From Hymenobacter sp. 5317J-9 (GTDB lineage: Bacteria; Bacteroidota; Bacteroidia; Cytophagales; Hymenobacteraceae): a stretch of DNA of 64,000 nt. Positions within the stretch are counted from its first letter, which is position 1; the number at the start of each line of letters is the position of its first letter. The stretch covers positions 1,240,001 to 1,304,000 of the forward strand of contig NZ_CP095050.1 in NCBI RefSeq assembly GCF_022921075.1, given 5' to 3'. The position numbers and the translations under genes are program-made. The notes beneath the pieces are model-generated. The model searched no databases and had not been told where the DNA came from. It worked only from the letters and a program-made list of their open reading frames with translations. Shown here piece after piece: positions 17,364-27,911 of the stretch.

Positions 17364-18659
17364 ATGCCCCCTTCATCGACGGTGGAAGCGCCCCTGCGTG
17401 CCTCCACTACCGCTGCCCGGCCCAGCGCATCAGCCGCCGAAACGACTGCCCCCTACACCCTGCCCGACCTGGTTTGCTTTGCGCATTTGCATTGGGACTT
17501 TGTGTGGCAGCGGCCCCAGCATTTGCTTTCCCGCTTTGCGGAGCACGGCCGGGTGTTTTACGTGGAGGATGCCTTTTATCATGCCGATGACCTCATCGAG
17601 CCGCACATCGAAATAAAAGAGCGGCAAAACGGATTGAAGGTGGTGGTGGCGCACTTGCCCCAGCGCCTCCGCCAGGACGAAGCAGCGGCCGACCAGGCCC
17701 AATTTGAAATTCTAAGTCAGTTTTTTAACGAGCAAGGCCTTACTAATTACGTTTTCTGGTACTACACGCCCATGGCGTTGGGCAAGTCGCGCCACTTCCA
17801 GCCCGTGCTCACCGTGTACGATTGCATGGACGAATTGGCGGCGTTCAAGTTCGCGCCGCCGGAGTTGAAAAAGCGCGAGCTGGAGCTGTTCCAGAAGGCC
17901 GACCTCGTGTTTACGGGCGGCCAGACGCTTTACGAAGCCAAGCGCGAGCAGCACGCCGACGCCCACGCCTTCCCCAGCAGCATCGACAAGGCCCACTTCG
18001 GCCAGGCCCGCGGCCCGCTGGCCGAGCCCGCCGACCAGGCCGGCATTGCGCACCCGCGCATCGGCTTCTTCGGCGTGGTGGATGAGCGCCTCGACATTGA
18101 ACTGCTGCGCGCTCTGTCGCAGCAGCACCCGGAGTGGCAATTTGTCATCATCGGGCCAGTGGTAAAGATTGACCCCGCCACGTTGCCCCGCACGCCCAAC
18201 GTGCATTACCTCGGCGGTAAAGATTATAAGGAACTGCCTTCCTATTTGAAGGGTTGGGATGTAGCAACGCTTTTGTTTGCCGATAACGAAAGCACCAAGT
18301 TCATCTCGCCGACCAAAACCCCAGAATACCTGGCCGCCGGCAACCCCGTGGTAAGCACGCCTATTCGCGACGTGGTGCGGCCCTACGGTGACCTAAACTT
18401 GGTGCAGATTGCCGACAACGCCACCGATTTCGGCAAGGCCATCGAGAAAGCCCTCACCCAGCGCACCGACGCCGACTGGCGCCAGCGCACCGACGCGTAC
18501 CTCGCCACCATCTCGTGGGACCAGACCTGGCAGGCCATGGTGGACCTCATGCAGCAGCGCTTGGCGGCCAAAACGCCCGATGCCGCCACCACCACCGCGG
18601 CCAGCGCGCCGCGGGTCGAAACCAAAGTGTCGGACGTGACGCTGCCGTCGGCTAGCTAA
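17364..18659 (+). CDS. Glycosyltransferase, GT-B fold (family 1-like)
   Basis: The 431-residue protein has LVCFAHLHWDFVWQRPQHLL (about 34-53), typical of a glycosyltransferase class found beside galactofuranose genes. A C-terminal half follows with HPRIGFFGVVDERLDIEL (about 230-247), WQFVIIGPV, NVHYLGGKDYKELPSYL (about 276-292) and the nucleotide-sugar motif KTPEYLAAGNPVVSTP (about 319-334). It is 57 bases before UDP-galactopyranose mutase, so it probably helps build a surface glycan that contains galactofuranose. The 17190-17363 gap before it is AT-rich. Confidence 0.85.
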   Translation: MPPSSTVEAPLRASTTAARPSASAAETTAPYTLPDLVCFAHLHWDFVWQRPQHLLSRFAEHGRVFYVEDAFYHADDLIEPHIEIKERQNGLKVVVAHLPQRLRQDEAAADQAQFEILSQFFNEQGLTNYVFWYYTPMALGKSRHFQPVLTVYDCMDELAAFKFAPPELKKRELELFQKADLVFTGGQTLYEAKREQHADAHAFPSSIDKAHFGQARGPLAEPADQAGIAHPRIGFFGVVDERLDIELLRALSQQHPEWQFVIIGPVVKIDPATLPRTPNVHYLGGKDYKELPSYLKGWDVATLLFADNESTKFISPTKTPEYLAAGNPVVSTPIRDVVRPYGDLNLVQIADNATDFGKAIEKALTQRTDADWRQRTDAYLATISWDQTWQAMVDLMQQRLAAKTPDAATTTAASAPRVETKVSDVTLPSAS

Positions 18660-18716
18660 TCCCCTGACTTCTATTCAATCAGTCCCTTCTAAACAAACTT
18701 CCATACCCTACGCACC

Positions 18717-19893
<1,177 letters not shown>

Positions 19894-19895
<2 letters not shown>

Positions 19896-19907
19896 CATGA
19901 CGTTCTG
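19894..19907 (+). repeat. Solo fragment of repeat family 1
   Basis: AGCATGACGTTCTG is identical to the outer end of the right arms at 10199 and 54831. No second arm is nearby. Confidence 0.45.
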
Positions 19908-19923
19908 CGTCGTTCGGTACGTG

Positions 19924-19955
19924 AAAAGCCCCGCCAAATTGGCGGGGCTTTTGGT
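19924..19955. terminator. Rho-independent terminator after glf
   Basis: An 11-bp stem aagccccgcca/tggcggggctt with a loop of three bases, A run before and T run after. Confidence 0.9.
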
Positions 19956-19983
19956 TTTGGGACGGTTTTAGCGGAGCGTTCCG

Positions 19984-19991
19984 TAAATTTG
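19984..19991 (+). promoter_or_regulatory. TAnnTTTG -7 element before secA
   Basis: TAAATTTG matches the consensus, 38 bases before ATG 20030. TTG triplets lie 24 or more bases upstream, further than the usual 17-19. Confidence 0.5.
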
Positions 19992-20029
19992 GGGGGCGCG
20001 CCCGCGCCATTCGCTATAAAGACTACCTG

Positions 20030-23000
20030 ATGTTTGAATTCCTAGGCAAGACCGTCGCCAAAATATTTGGCTCCAAGTCGGAGCGCGATTTAAAGGAAAT
20101 CGTGCCCTACGTGGCGCTGATTAATGCCGAATATGCCAAACTGGCCGGCTTGACCGATGACCAGCTGCGCGAGCAGACCGACCAGGTGCGCGCCCGCATT
20201 GCCGAGCGCCTCGCCGGGCTGGACAGCCAGATTGCCGGCCTGCACCAGCAAATCGACACCCAGCCGCAGCTGGACGTGGCCCAGAAGGAAGTGCTGTTCG
20301 AGCAGATTGACGCGCTGGAAAAGCAGCGCAACAAGGACCTCGAAGCCGTGCTGCTGGAAGTGCTGCCGCAGGCTTTCGCCATTGTGAAGGATACCGCCCG
20401 CCGCTACAAGGAAAACGGCCAGCTGGTGGTGACCGCCAACGCCCGCGACCGCGAATACGCCGCCACGCACCCCAACTGCGTGATTGACGGCGACAAAGCC
20501 ATTTGGTACAACAAATGGCTGGCCGCCGGCGCCGAAATCGTGTGGGACATGGTGCACTACGACGTGCAGCTCATCGGCGGCGTGGTGCTGCACCAAGGCA
20601 AAATTGCCGAGATGGCCACGGGCGAAGGCAAGACGCTGGTGTCGACGTTGCCGTCGTTCCTGAATGCGCTGTCGAAGCGCGGCGTGCACTTGGTAACCGT
20701 CAACGACTACCTGGCCAAGCGCGACTCCGAATGGAACGCGCCGCTGTTCGAGTTCCACGGCATCACGGTGGACTGCATCGACAAGCACCAGCCCAACACG
20801 CCGGAGCGCCGCGCCGCCTACCAGGCCGACATCACCTACGGCACCAACAACGAATTTGGCTTCGACTACCTGCGCGACAACATGGCGCGCGACCCCGAGG
20901 AGCTGGTGCAGCGCAAGCACCACTACGCCATGGTCGACGAAGTGGACTCCGTGCTGATTGACGATGCGCGGACGCCGCTCATCATCTCGGGCCCGGTGCC
21001 GCGCGGCGACGTGCACGAGTTCTACCAGCTCAAGCCGCGCATTCAGCGCCTGGTGGATGAGCAGAAAAAGCTCGTGCAGTCCTACCTGGTGGAGGCCCGC
21101 AAGCAGATTGCCGCCGGCAAAACCGGCGTGGAGGAAGGCGACAAAAACGGCGAGGGCGGCCTGCTGCTGTTCCGCGCCTACCGCGGCCTGCCCAAGAGCA
21201 AGCCGCTCATCAAGTTCTTGTCGGAAACCGGCATCCGGCAGGTGCTGCAAGCCACCGAAAACCACTACCTGGCCGACAACTCGCGCCAGATGCCCAAGGC
21301 CGATGAGCCGCTGTTCTTCACCATCGACGAGAAGAACAATCAGATTGAGTTGACCGAAAAAGGCATCGACCTCATCACGGCCCAGGGCGAAGACCCCAAG
21401 CTGTTCATCATGCCCGACATCGGCGCCGCCATTGCCGACATCGAGAAAAACACCGCTCTTTCGGCTGAAGAAAAGCTGACGCAGAAAGAGAAGCTGATGA
21501 GCGACTACCAGGAAAAGAGCGAGCGGGTGCACACCGTGAACCAGCTCCTGAAAGCCTACACGCTCTTCGAAAAAGACGACCAGTACATCCTGACCGAGGA
21601 CGGCAAGGTAAAAATCGTGGACGAGCAGACCGGCCGCGTAATGGAAGGTCGCCGCTACTCCGACGGCCTGCACCAGGCCATTGAGGCTAAGGAAAACGTG
21701 CGCGTGGAAGACGCCACGCAGACCTACGCCACCGTGACGCTGCAGAACTACTTCCGCATGTACCACAAGCTGGGCGGCATGACCGGCACGGCCGAAACCG
21801 AAGCCGGCGAGTTCTGGGAAATCTACAAGCTCGACGTGGTGGTGATTCCCACCAACCGCGTCATCAGCCGCAAGGACAGCGACGACCAAGTGTACAAGAC
21901 GGTGCGTGAGAAATACAACGCCGTGGCCCTGGAAATCCAGAAGCTGGTGGAAGCCGGCCGTCCCGTGCTGGTGGGCACCACGTCAGTAGAAATCTCGGAG
22001 CTGGTGTCGCGCATGCTGAAGCTGCGCGGCATCCAGCACCAGGTGCTCAACGCCAAGCAAAACCAGCGCGAGGCCGAGATTGTGGCCGCCGCTGGCTACC
22101 CCGGCACCGTGACCATCGCCACCAACATGGCCGGCCGTGGTACCGACATCAAGCTGCGCGAAACCTCGCGCGAGGCGGGTGGTCTGGCCATCATCGGCAC
22201 GGAGCGCCACGAAAGCCGCCGCGTCGACCGCCAGCTGCGCGGCCGTGCCGGCCGCCAGGGCGACCCCGGCACCTCGCAGTTCTTCGTGAGTCTGGAAGAC
22301 AACCTGATGCGTCTGTTCGGCTCGGACCGGATTGCGAAGCTGATGGACCGCATGGGCATGGAAGAGGGCGAAGTGATTCAGCACTCGATGATTACCAACT
22401 CCATCGAGCGCGCCCAGAAGAAGGTGGAGGAAAACAACTTCGGCACGCGCAAGCGCCTGCTGGAGTACGACGACGTGATGAACGCCCAGCGCGAGGTGGT
22501 GTACAAGCGCCGCCGCAACGCCCTGTTCGGCGACCGCATGGAGGTCGACATCCTCAACATGATTTATGACGTGAGCGAAGACATCGCCGCGGGCCACAAA
22601 ATCACGGGGGATTTCGAGGACTTCAAGCTGGCCATCATCAAAGTGTTTGGTTACGACACCTTCCTGACCCAGCAGGACCTCACCGGCCTGCAACTGCCGG
22701 CCCTCACCCAAAAGCTCTACGAAGAAGCCCTGGGCTACTTCCAGAGCAAGAACGAGCACATTGCGACCAACGCCCTACCGCTCATCAACGACCTGCTGAG
22801 CCAGAACGCGCCTTACGAGAACATTGCCGTGCCCTTCACCGACGGCAAGAAGCAGGTGCAGGCCATTGCCAACCTGAAGCGCGCCCAGGCCACCGGCGGC
22901 CACGACATTCTGCGTCAGATGGAGAAAGTGGTGGTGCTGAGCGTGATTGACACGGCCTGGACCCAGCACCTGCGCCAGATGGACGACCTGAAGCAAGTGG

Positions 23001-23434
23001 TGCAAAACGCCGTGTACGAGCAGAAGGACCCGTTGCTGGTGTACAAGTTTGAGAGCTTCGAGCTCTTCAAGCGCATGATTGGCAAGGTGAACGAGGAAAC
23101 GACCAGCTTCCTCTTCCACGCCGACGTGCCGGTGCAGCAAAGCATGGTGGGCACCAACGAGGAGCCCGACTACTACCTCGAAGACGAAGAGCAGCAAACC
23201 AACTTCACCGTGGAGCACGAGTCCAGCCTCGACACCCTCGGCGCCGGCCCCGAAGACATGGGCCCCGCCGACCAGCCCGCCGCTGTGAAGCAGGTGCCCG
23301 TGCGCGCCCAGCACGTTGCTAACCGCAACGACAAGGTGAACGTGCAGTACATGGACGGCACCGTGAAGCGCGACGTGAAATACAAAACCGTAGAGCAAGA
23401 CGTAGAAAGCGGCCGCGCCGTGCTGGTGGATTAA
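20030..23434 (+). CDS. secA: Preprotein translocase ATPase SecA
   Basis: The 1134-residue ATPase drives protein export through SecYEG. Walker A is MATGEGKTLV (about 195-204), the DEAD-like DEVDSVLIDDARTPLIISG lies near residue 303, and the helicase motifs TNMAGRGTDIKL (about 702-713) and HESRRVDRQLRGRAGRQGDP (about 726-745) are intact. It is longer than the about 900-residue E. coli form, with extra sequence near residues 340-480. The tail (NRNDKVNVQYMDGTVKR...) has no cysteines, so the C-terminal zinc finger is missing. It has its own promoter motif and terminator. Confidence 0.97.
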   Translation: MFEFLGKTVAKIFGSKSERDLKEIVPYVALINAEYAKLAGLTDDQLREQTDQVRARIAERLAGLDSQIAGLHQQIDTQPQLDVAQKEVLFEQIDALEKQRNKDLEAVLLEVLPQAFAIVKDTARRYKENGQLVVTANARDREYAATHPNCVIDGDKAIWYNKWLAAGAEIVWDMVHYDVQLIGGVVLHQGKIAEMATGEGKTLVSTLPSFLNALSKRGVHLVTVNDYLAKRDSEWNAPLFEFHGITVDCIDKHQPNTPERRAAYQADITYGTNNEFGFDYLRDNMARDPEELVQRKHHYAMVDEVDSVLIDDARTPLIISGPVPRGDVHEFYQLKPRIQRLVDEQKKLVQSYLVEARKQIAAGKTGVEEGDKNGEGGLLLFRAYRGLPKSKPLIKFLSETGIRQVLQATENHYLADNSRQMPKADEPLFFTIDEKNNQIELTEKGIDLITAQGEDPKLFIMPDIGAAIADIEKNTALSAEEKLTQKEKLMSDYQEKSERVHTVNQLLKAYTLFEKDDQYILTEDGKVKIVDEQTGRVMEGRRYSDGLHQAIEAKENVRVEDATQTYATVTLQNYFRMYHKLGGMTGTAETEAGEFWEIYKLDVVVIPTNRVISRKDSDDQVYKTVREKYNAVALEIQKLVEAGRPVLVGTTSVEISELVSRMLKLRGIQHQVLNAKQNQREAEIVAAAGYPGTVTIATNMAGRGTDIKLRETSREAGGLAIIGTERHESRRVDRQLRGRAGRQGDPGTSQFFVSLEDNLMRLFGSDRIAKLMDRMGMEEGEVIQHSMITNSIERAQKKVEENNFGTRKRLLEYDDVMNAQREVVYKRRRNALFGDRMEVDILNMIYDVSEDIAAGHKITGDFEDFKLAIIKVFGYDTFLTQQDLTGLQLPALTQKLYEEALGYFQSKNEHIATNALPLINDLLSQNAPYENIAVPFTDGKKQVQAIANLKRAQATGGHDILRQMEKVVVLSVIDTAWTQHLRQMDDLKQVVQNAVYEQKDPLLVYKFESFELFKRMIGKVNEETTSFLFHADVPVQQSMVGTNEEPDYYLEDEEQQTNFTVEHESSLDTLGAGPEDMGPADQPAAVKQVPVRAQHVANRNDKVNVQYMDGTVKRDVKYKTVEQDVESGRAVLVD

Positions 23435-23458
23435 GCTTCGGCTTTAATGAAAAGGAGG

Positions 23459-23490
23459 ACGCCCCGGCTGGATGGTCGGGGCGTTTTTTG
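23459..23490 (+). terminator. Rho-independent terminator after secA
   Basis: An 8-bp stem acgccccg/cggggcgt with a 10-base loop and six T. Confidence 0.88.
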
Positions 23491-23570
23491 GTCCAGCTCG
23501 GAAGCATTAGGCGGAAGACGTTTGCTAAAATTCCGAGAATTGCCCTATTTGTTTGCCTAATTTCCTTTCT

Positions 23571-25289
23571 ATGACATACTTTCTACTCTTCTGGCGTCAC
23601 GGGAAGTTGAGCTTATTCATTGCTCTGGCACTGCTGGCGGGGCAGCAATCCTGGGCTCAGGTGCCGGCCTGGCAGTTGGCCATGGCAGCCACCCAGACAG
23701 CCATCAGCAGCTCCAAAGTATTCGAAAGTGCCACTGATGCCAACGGCAACCTCTTTCTGACCGGTCCTTTTCGTGGAACGGTCACTTTTGGCAACACCAC
23801 CTTGGTGAGTGCGGGCAACAACGAAGACATCTTCGTAGCCAAGTGGAGCCCCGTCACGCGTGGATTCGTGTGGGCTCAGCGCGCCGGGGGAGTCGACATT
23901 GATGAAGTCTATTCAGTGGCAGTGAGTGGCACCAATGTTTACATTGTGGGCAGTTTTTATACTGGCAGCGCCAGTTTTGGCAGCACCGTTATTCCCAGCA
24001 ACGGTATTTATGGCACTGGCTTTGTTGCGAAACTTAACGACAATGGCACGACCGGCCGCTTTGAGTGGGCTCAAGCGCTTGGCGGCCCGGCCGCGTGGGT
24101 GGCGGCCAATGGTGCCAACGTATACGTGACCGGAATCTTCGTCGGCACTGCCAGCTTTGGCAGTACGGCCCTGACCAGCGCGGGCAAAAGGGACCTTTAC
24201 CTTGCGAAGCTGACGGATGCTGGTACCAACAGCAGTATTGATTGGACCTTGCGGGCTGGCGGCAGCGAAGACGATTCGGGTATTTGCGTAGCGGTCAGCG
24301 GCAGCAGCGTGTACATTGCCGGCGGTTTCCAAAGCCCCAGTATCAACTTTGGCAGCACGGTGCTTGCGCAGGCTGGCAGTGGCGACGCGTTTGTAGCCAA
24401 GGCCATTGATGCGGGCAGCACCGCCAGTTTTGCCTGGGCCCTTAAAGCCGGCGGCAGCGGCGCGGACGAAGCCCACGTGCTGGACGTGAGTGGCAACAAC
24501 TTGTACGTGGCCGGTCATGTTGGGGACGGCGTCGCCACGTTTGGGAATGCCGTGCTGCCCGGCGCTGCGGCTGTGACTACCTCAGGCACCAAGTGCACCT
24601 CCTTTGTGGCTCGGCTAAACGATGCGGGCGCTTCGGCCAGCTTCGTCTGGGCCCAGCAAGTTGGTGGAGCGGGATACAATACCTGCTGGGGAGTGAAGGC
24701 CCGCGGCACTAATGTGTACCTGGTAGGAGAATTTGTCAATACGTCTATTTTTGGCAGCACCAGCATCAGCACTGCTGCGGGCTCTCCCGCACTGGCACTG
24801 GATATGTTTGTGACCCGGCTTTCCGACGCTGGAAATTCGGCCAGCTTCGACTGGGCGCTGCAGGGGGGCGGACCCAGTACCGAAAACGGGTACGCGTTGA
24901 GCGTCAGCGGAACTCAGGTGTACGTCAGCGGCGCGACATCGGCGCCATCCACCTTCGGCAGCCATGCCATTTCCAGCACAAGCTGGCTGGCAGTCGCTGC
25001 CATTGCCTCGCTCACCGATGTCTCCATTACGGCCACGGCCACGGGACTGAACAAAAACGTCGGCCTCTTCCCCGACCCCGCCCACGGCCGCGCCACCGTG
25101 CAGCTACCGGCCGCAACAGGCACGGCCACGCTCACCATCCTCGACGCGCTGGGCCGCACGCTACGAACCCAAACAGTCCCCGCCAACTCAAAAGCCGACC
25201 TGGACCTGACCGGGCTGGCCCCCGGCCTCTACGCCCTGCGCATTGCGGCGGGCGCCGATACCGCAACCCGACGCCTCATGGTGGAGTAG
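23571..25289 (+). CDS. T9SS-exported SBBP-type beta-propeller-like protein
   Basis: The 572-residue protein has a signal peptide (WRHGKLSLFIALALLAGQQ..., cleaved near AQVP) and about seven repeats of 60-70 residues. Each contains NxYVxGxF, xxFGSTxL and an FVAKLxDAG-like end, as in SBBP or NHL-like propellers; the repeats span about residues 40-480. The C terminus is a type A sorting domain (VGLFPDPAHGRATVQLPA to LAPGLYALRIAAG, about 495-572). It should be exported by the type IX system. The ligand is unknown. ATG 23571 starts the signal peptide. Confidence 0.85.
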   Translation: MTYFLLFWRHGKLSLFIALALLAGQQSWAQVPAWQLAMAATQTAISSSKVFESATDANGNLFLTGPFRGTVTFGNTTLVSAGNNEDIFVAKWSPVTRGFVWAQRAGGVDIDEVYSVAVSGTNVYIVGSFYTGSASFGSTVIPSNGIYGTGFVAKLNDNGTTGRFEWAQALGGPAAWVAANGANVYVTGIFVGTASFGSTALTSAGKRDLYLAKLTDAGTNSSIDWTLRAGGSEDDSGICVAVSGSSVYIAGGFQSPSINFGSTVLAQAGSGDAFVAKAIDAGSTASFAWALKAGGSGADEAHVLDVSGNNLYVAGHVGDGVATFGNAVLPGAAAVTTSGTKCTSFVARLNDAGASASFVWAQQVGGAGYNTCWGVKARGTNVYLVGEFVNTSIFGSTSISTAAGSPALALDMFVTRLSDAGNSASFDWALQGGGPSTENGYALSVSGTQVYVSGATSAPSTFGSHAISSTSWLAVAAIASLTDVSITATATGLNKNVGLFPDPAHGRATVQLPAATGTATLTILDALGRTLRTQTVPANSKADLDLTGLAPGLYALRIAAGADTATRRLMVE

Positions 25290-25310
25290 GGGAGGGGCGG
25301 CCTTACCCGC

Positions 25311-25318
25311 TACCTTTG
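25311..25318 (+). promoter_or_regulatory. TAnnTTTG -7 element before deoC
   Basis: TACCTTTG ends four bases before ATG 25323, matching the consensus. A leaderless start is implied. Confidence 0.6.
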
Positions 25319-25322
25319 CCCC

Positions 25323-25991
25323 ATGAACCTCGCCGCCCGCATCGACCACACCCTGCTGCGCCCCGACTGCACCGAAGCGCAAATCCTTCAGCTGTGCGAA
25401 GAGGCCGTTGCGCACGGCTTCGCCAGCGTGTGCGTGCCGCCCTGCTACGTAGCGCTGGCCGCCGTCCGGCTGGAAGGCACCACCGTGCCGGTGTGCACGG
25501 TGATTGGCTTTCCATTGGGCTATGCCTCGTCCAGCGTCAAGTTTAAGGAAGCCGAAGTGGCTTTGTATGACGGCGCCCACGAGCTGGACATGGTCATCAA
25601 CATTTCGGCGCTGAAGTCGGGCAAAACAGCCGCTATTCAGGCCGAAATTCTGGACTTGGCCGACCTCTGCCACGTGCACCAGGCCCTGCTCAAGGTCATT
25701 ATCGAAACCGCCCTGCTCACGGAGGAAGAAATCGAACTGGCCTGCCAACTGTGCGTGGCCGGCGAAGCCGATTTTGTGAAAACGTCCACCGGCTTTGCCA
25801 GCCGCGGCGCCAGCATGGCCGACATCGAACTGATGCGCCGCGTGCTGCCCGAAAACGTGCGCATTAAAGCTTCCGGCGGCATCCGTACCCGCGCGGCCGC
25901 TGAGGCGCTGGTAGCAGCCGGCGCCGACCGTATCGGCTCGTCCAATAGCGTGGCCCTGATTGCTGAAACTGATGATTCGACCGTTGCTTAA
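25323..25991 (+). CDS. deoC: Deoxyribose-phosphate aldolase
   Basis: The 222-residue enzyme cleaves 2-deoxyribose 5-phosphate to glyceraldehyde 3-phosphate and acetaldehyde. The Schiff-base lysine is in DFVKTSTGF (Lys153), and KVIIETALL near 122 holds a second conserved lysine. IRIKASGGIRTRAAAEALV-type sequence near 180 holds the third. Its end overlaps the start of the SPOR lipoprotein by 20 bases, so the two are likely co-transcribed although their functions seem unrelated. Confidence 0.94.
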   Translation: MNLAARIDHTLLRPDCTEAQILQLCEEAVAHGFASVCVPPCYVALAAVRLEGTTVPVCTVIGFPLGYASSSVKFKEAEVALYDGAHELDMVINISALKSGKTAAIQAEILDLADLCHVHQALLKVIIETALLTEEEIELACQLCVAGEADFVKTSTGFASRGASMADIELMRRVLPENVRIKASGGIRTRAAAEALVAAGADRIGSSNSVALIAETDDSTVA

Positions 25992-26535
25992 GGCCCTGTT
26001 GCTGCCCTCGCTGCTTTCGCTGGTGGCCTGCGCCAGCACGGCCCAGCAGGCGCCCCAAACCAGCGCCTCGCCCGATACCACCCGCAAGCCCACTGCCCCA
26101 ACGGCCTCGGCTTCCATGCCCGCCGAGGACGTGAGCAAGTACCGGCCGGTGTTCGCGGTGCCCAAGCCGGCCCCCGTGGCCGCCACGCCCGCGCCCAAAA
26201 CCGTGGTGCCGCCCACCGGCCACGTGAACCCCCAGGTGGAGCAGCGCCTGCGCGACCAGGCCTACACCAACCAGAACGTGAAGTATGCCCAGGGCTACCG
26301 CATTCTGGTATACCTCGGCCTGGAGCGCGACCAAGTGATGGCCATTCGGCGCAGCATCATCAGCCGCTACCCCGACGAAACCGATTACATCGTGTTCAAG
26401 TCGCCGGTCTATCGGCTTTACATCGGCGACTACCTCACCAAGCTTGATGCGGCGCGGGGGGTGGCCCGGCTGCGCGGCCTTGCGCCCAAGCTGGAGCTGG
26501 AACCCACGCAAGTGCTGCTGAACAAGAACCCGTAG
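25972..26535 (+). CDS. SPOR-domain lipoprotein
   Basis: The 187-residue protein has a lipobox (LLSLVAC, Cys near 20), a Pro/Ala/Thr-rich linker (about 25-85), and a C-terminal SPOR domain (GYRILVYLGLERDQVMAIRR to YRLYIGDYLTKLDAARGVAR, about 107-165). SPOR domains bind glycan strands lacking stem peptides, often at the division site. Here the lipid anchor would place it in a membrane facing the periplasm. It overlaps the 3' end of deoC in another frame. A palindromic repeat follows. Confidence 0.85.
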   Translation: MIRPLLKALLLPSLLSLVACASTAQQAPQTSASPDTTRKPTAPTASASMPAEDVSKYRPVFAVPKPAPVAATPAPKTVVPPTGHVNPQVEQRLRDQAYTNQNVKYAQGYRILVYLGLERDQVMAIRRSIISRYPDETDYIVFKSPVYRLYIGDYLTKLDAARGVARLRGLAPKLELEPTQVLLNKNP

Positions 26536-26565
26536 GGTAGGCAAGTAGAAGGGAGAAGGGCCTGG

Positions 26566-26664
26566 CATCCTGCGCGCAGCGAAGGACCTTCTCGCCCTTG
26601 AACTACCTGCATTTGTCTACTTGGGTCAAGTATGAAGAGGTCCTTCGCTGCGCGCAGGATGACA
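26566..26664. repeat. Palindromic intergenic repeat, family 1-like variant (copy B)
   Basis: Perfect 24-base arms at 26566-26589 and 26638-26661 (CATCCTGCGCGCAGCGAAGG on the left). The outer GTCATCC-like ends recall family 1 but the arm sequence differs. Confidence 0.8.
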
Positions 26665-26685
26665 GCTTTTAACTATCGACTACCC

Positions 26686-27882
26686 ATGTCCGCCCAACTC
26701 ATCCCCCGCATCCAAGAGCTCGCCGCCCAGCATGCCGCCGATACCGTGGCCATCCGCCGCCACCTGCACGCCCATCCGGAGCTGTCGTTTGAAGAAACTA
26801 ACACCGCCGCCTACGTCACGCAGGAACTCCGGAAGTTGGGCCTCACGCCGCAGCCCATCGCCAATACCGGTGTGGTGGCCCTGATTGAAGGCCAGCCCGG
26901 CGGCCCCACCATTGCCCTGCGCGCCGACATGGACGCGCTGCCCATCACGGAGGCCAACGACGTGCCTTACCGTTCCACCAACCCCGGCGTGATGCACGCC
27001 TGCGGCCACGACGTGCACACGGCGTCGCTGCTGGGCGCGGCCCGCATCCTCAACGAGCTGAAAGGCGAGTTCCAGGGCACCGTGAAGCTGATGTTTCAGC
27101 CGGGCGAGGAGCGGTTGCCGGGCGGCGCTTCGCTGATGATTAAGGAAGGCGTGCTGGAAAACCCGGCCGTGTCCAATGTGCTGGGGCAGCACGTGTTTCC
27201 GCACCTGCCGGCTGGCAAAATCGGCCTGCGCTCCGGCCGCTACATGGCCAGCACCGACGAGCTCTACCTCACCATCAAGGGCAAGGGCGGCCACGGCGCC
27301 ATGCCCGAAATGAACCTCGACCCCGTGCTGGTGGCCGCCCACATCATCGTGGCCGCCCAGCAGATTGTGAGCCGCCGGGCCAGCCCCAAAATTCCCTCGG
27401 TGCTCAGCTTCGGCAAAGTCATCGCCAACGGCGCCACCAATGTCATCCCCAACGAGGTGTACATTGAGGGCACCTTCCGCACCCTCAATGAGGAGTGGCG
27501 CGCCGAAGCCCACCAGCACCTGCGCCGCCTCTGCGAGGGCCTGGCCGAAAGCATGGGCGCGGTGTGCGAGCTCGAAATCCGCCACGGCTATCCCTACCTC
27601 GAAAACGAGCCCCAGCTCACGGCCCGCGTGCGCGCCGCGGCCGAAGAATATCTGGGCCCCGAAAACGTGGTAGAGCTGGACCAGTGGATGGCCGCCGAAG
27701 ATTTTGCCTACTTCTCGCAGGCCGCGCCGGCGTGCTTCTACCGCCTCGGCACGCGACACGAAGACGGCCGCTTTGCGTCGTCGGTGCACACGCCTACTTT
27801 CGACATCGACGAGAAGGCCCTGGCCACCGGTCCTGGCCTGATGGCCTGGCTGGCCGTGCAGGAGCTGGCTGGTCGGGCCTAA
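26686..27882 (+). CDS. M20-family amidohydrolase / metallopeptidase
   Basis: The 398-residue protein fits the IAP/hippurate-hydrolase type of M20 enzymes. Metal-binding motifs are VMHACGHDVHTASLLG (about 101-116, after the DMDALP at about 82-87), the catalytic GEERLPGG near residue 143 and the distal MAAEDFAYF (about 341-349). It should hydrolyse an N-acyl amino acid or similar amide with two metal ions. The substrate is unknown. ATG 26686 was chosen since the 18 codons before it come from the repeat. Confidence 0.9.
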   Translation: MSAQLIPRIQELAAQHAADTVAIRRHLHAHPELSFEETNTAAYVTQELRKLGLTPQPIANTGVVALIEGQPGGPTIALRADMDALPITEANDVPYRSTNPGVMHACGHDVHTASLLGAARILNELKGEFQGTVKLMFQPGEERLPGGASLMIKEGVLENPAVSNVLGQHVFPHLPAGKIGLRSGRYMASTDELYLTIKGKGGHGAMPEMNLDPVLVAAHIIVAAQQIVSRRASPKIPSVLSFGKVIANGATNVIPNEVYIEGTFRTLNEEWRAEAHQHLRRLCEGLAESMGAVCELEIRHGYPYLENEPQLTARVRAAAEEYLGPENVVELDQWMAAEDFAYFSQAAPACFYRLGTRHEDGRFASSVHTPTFDIDEKALATGPGLMAWLAVQELAGRA

Positions 27883-27911
27883 GCTTTTCGGGTCGTTCAC
27901 ATCTTTGCTCC

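Noticed and set aside
20090..21889. A 599-codon minus-strand frame opposite secA
   Set aside because: SecA is unmistakable on the other strand; this frame is Val/His/Leu-rich noise.
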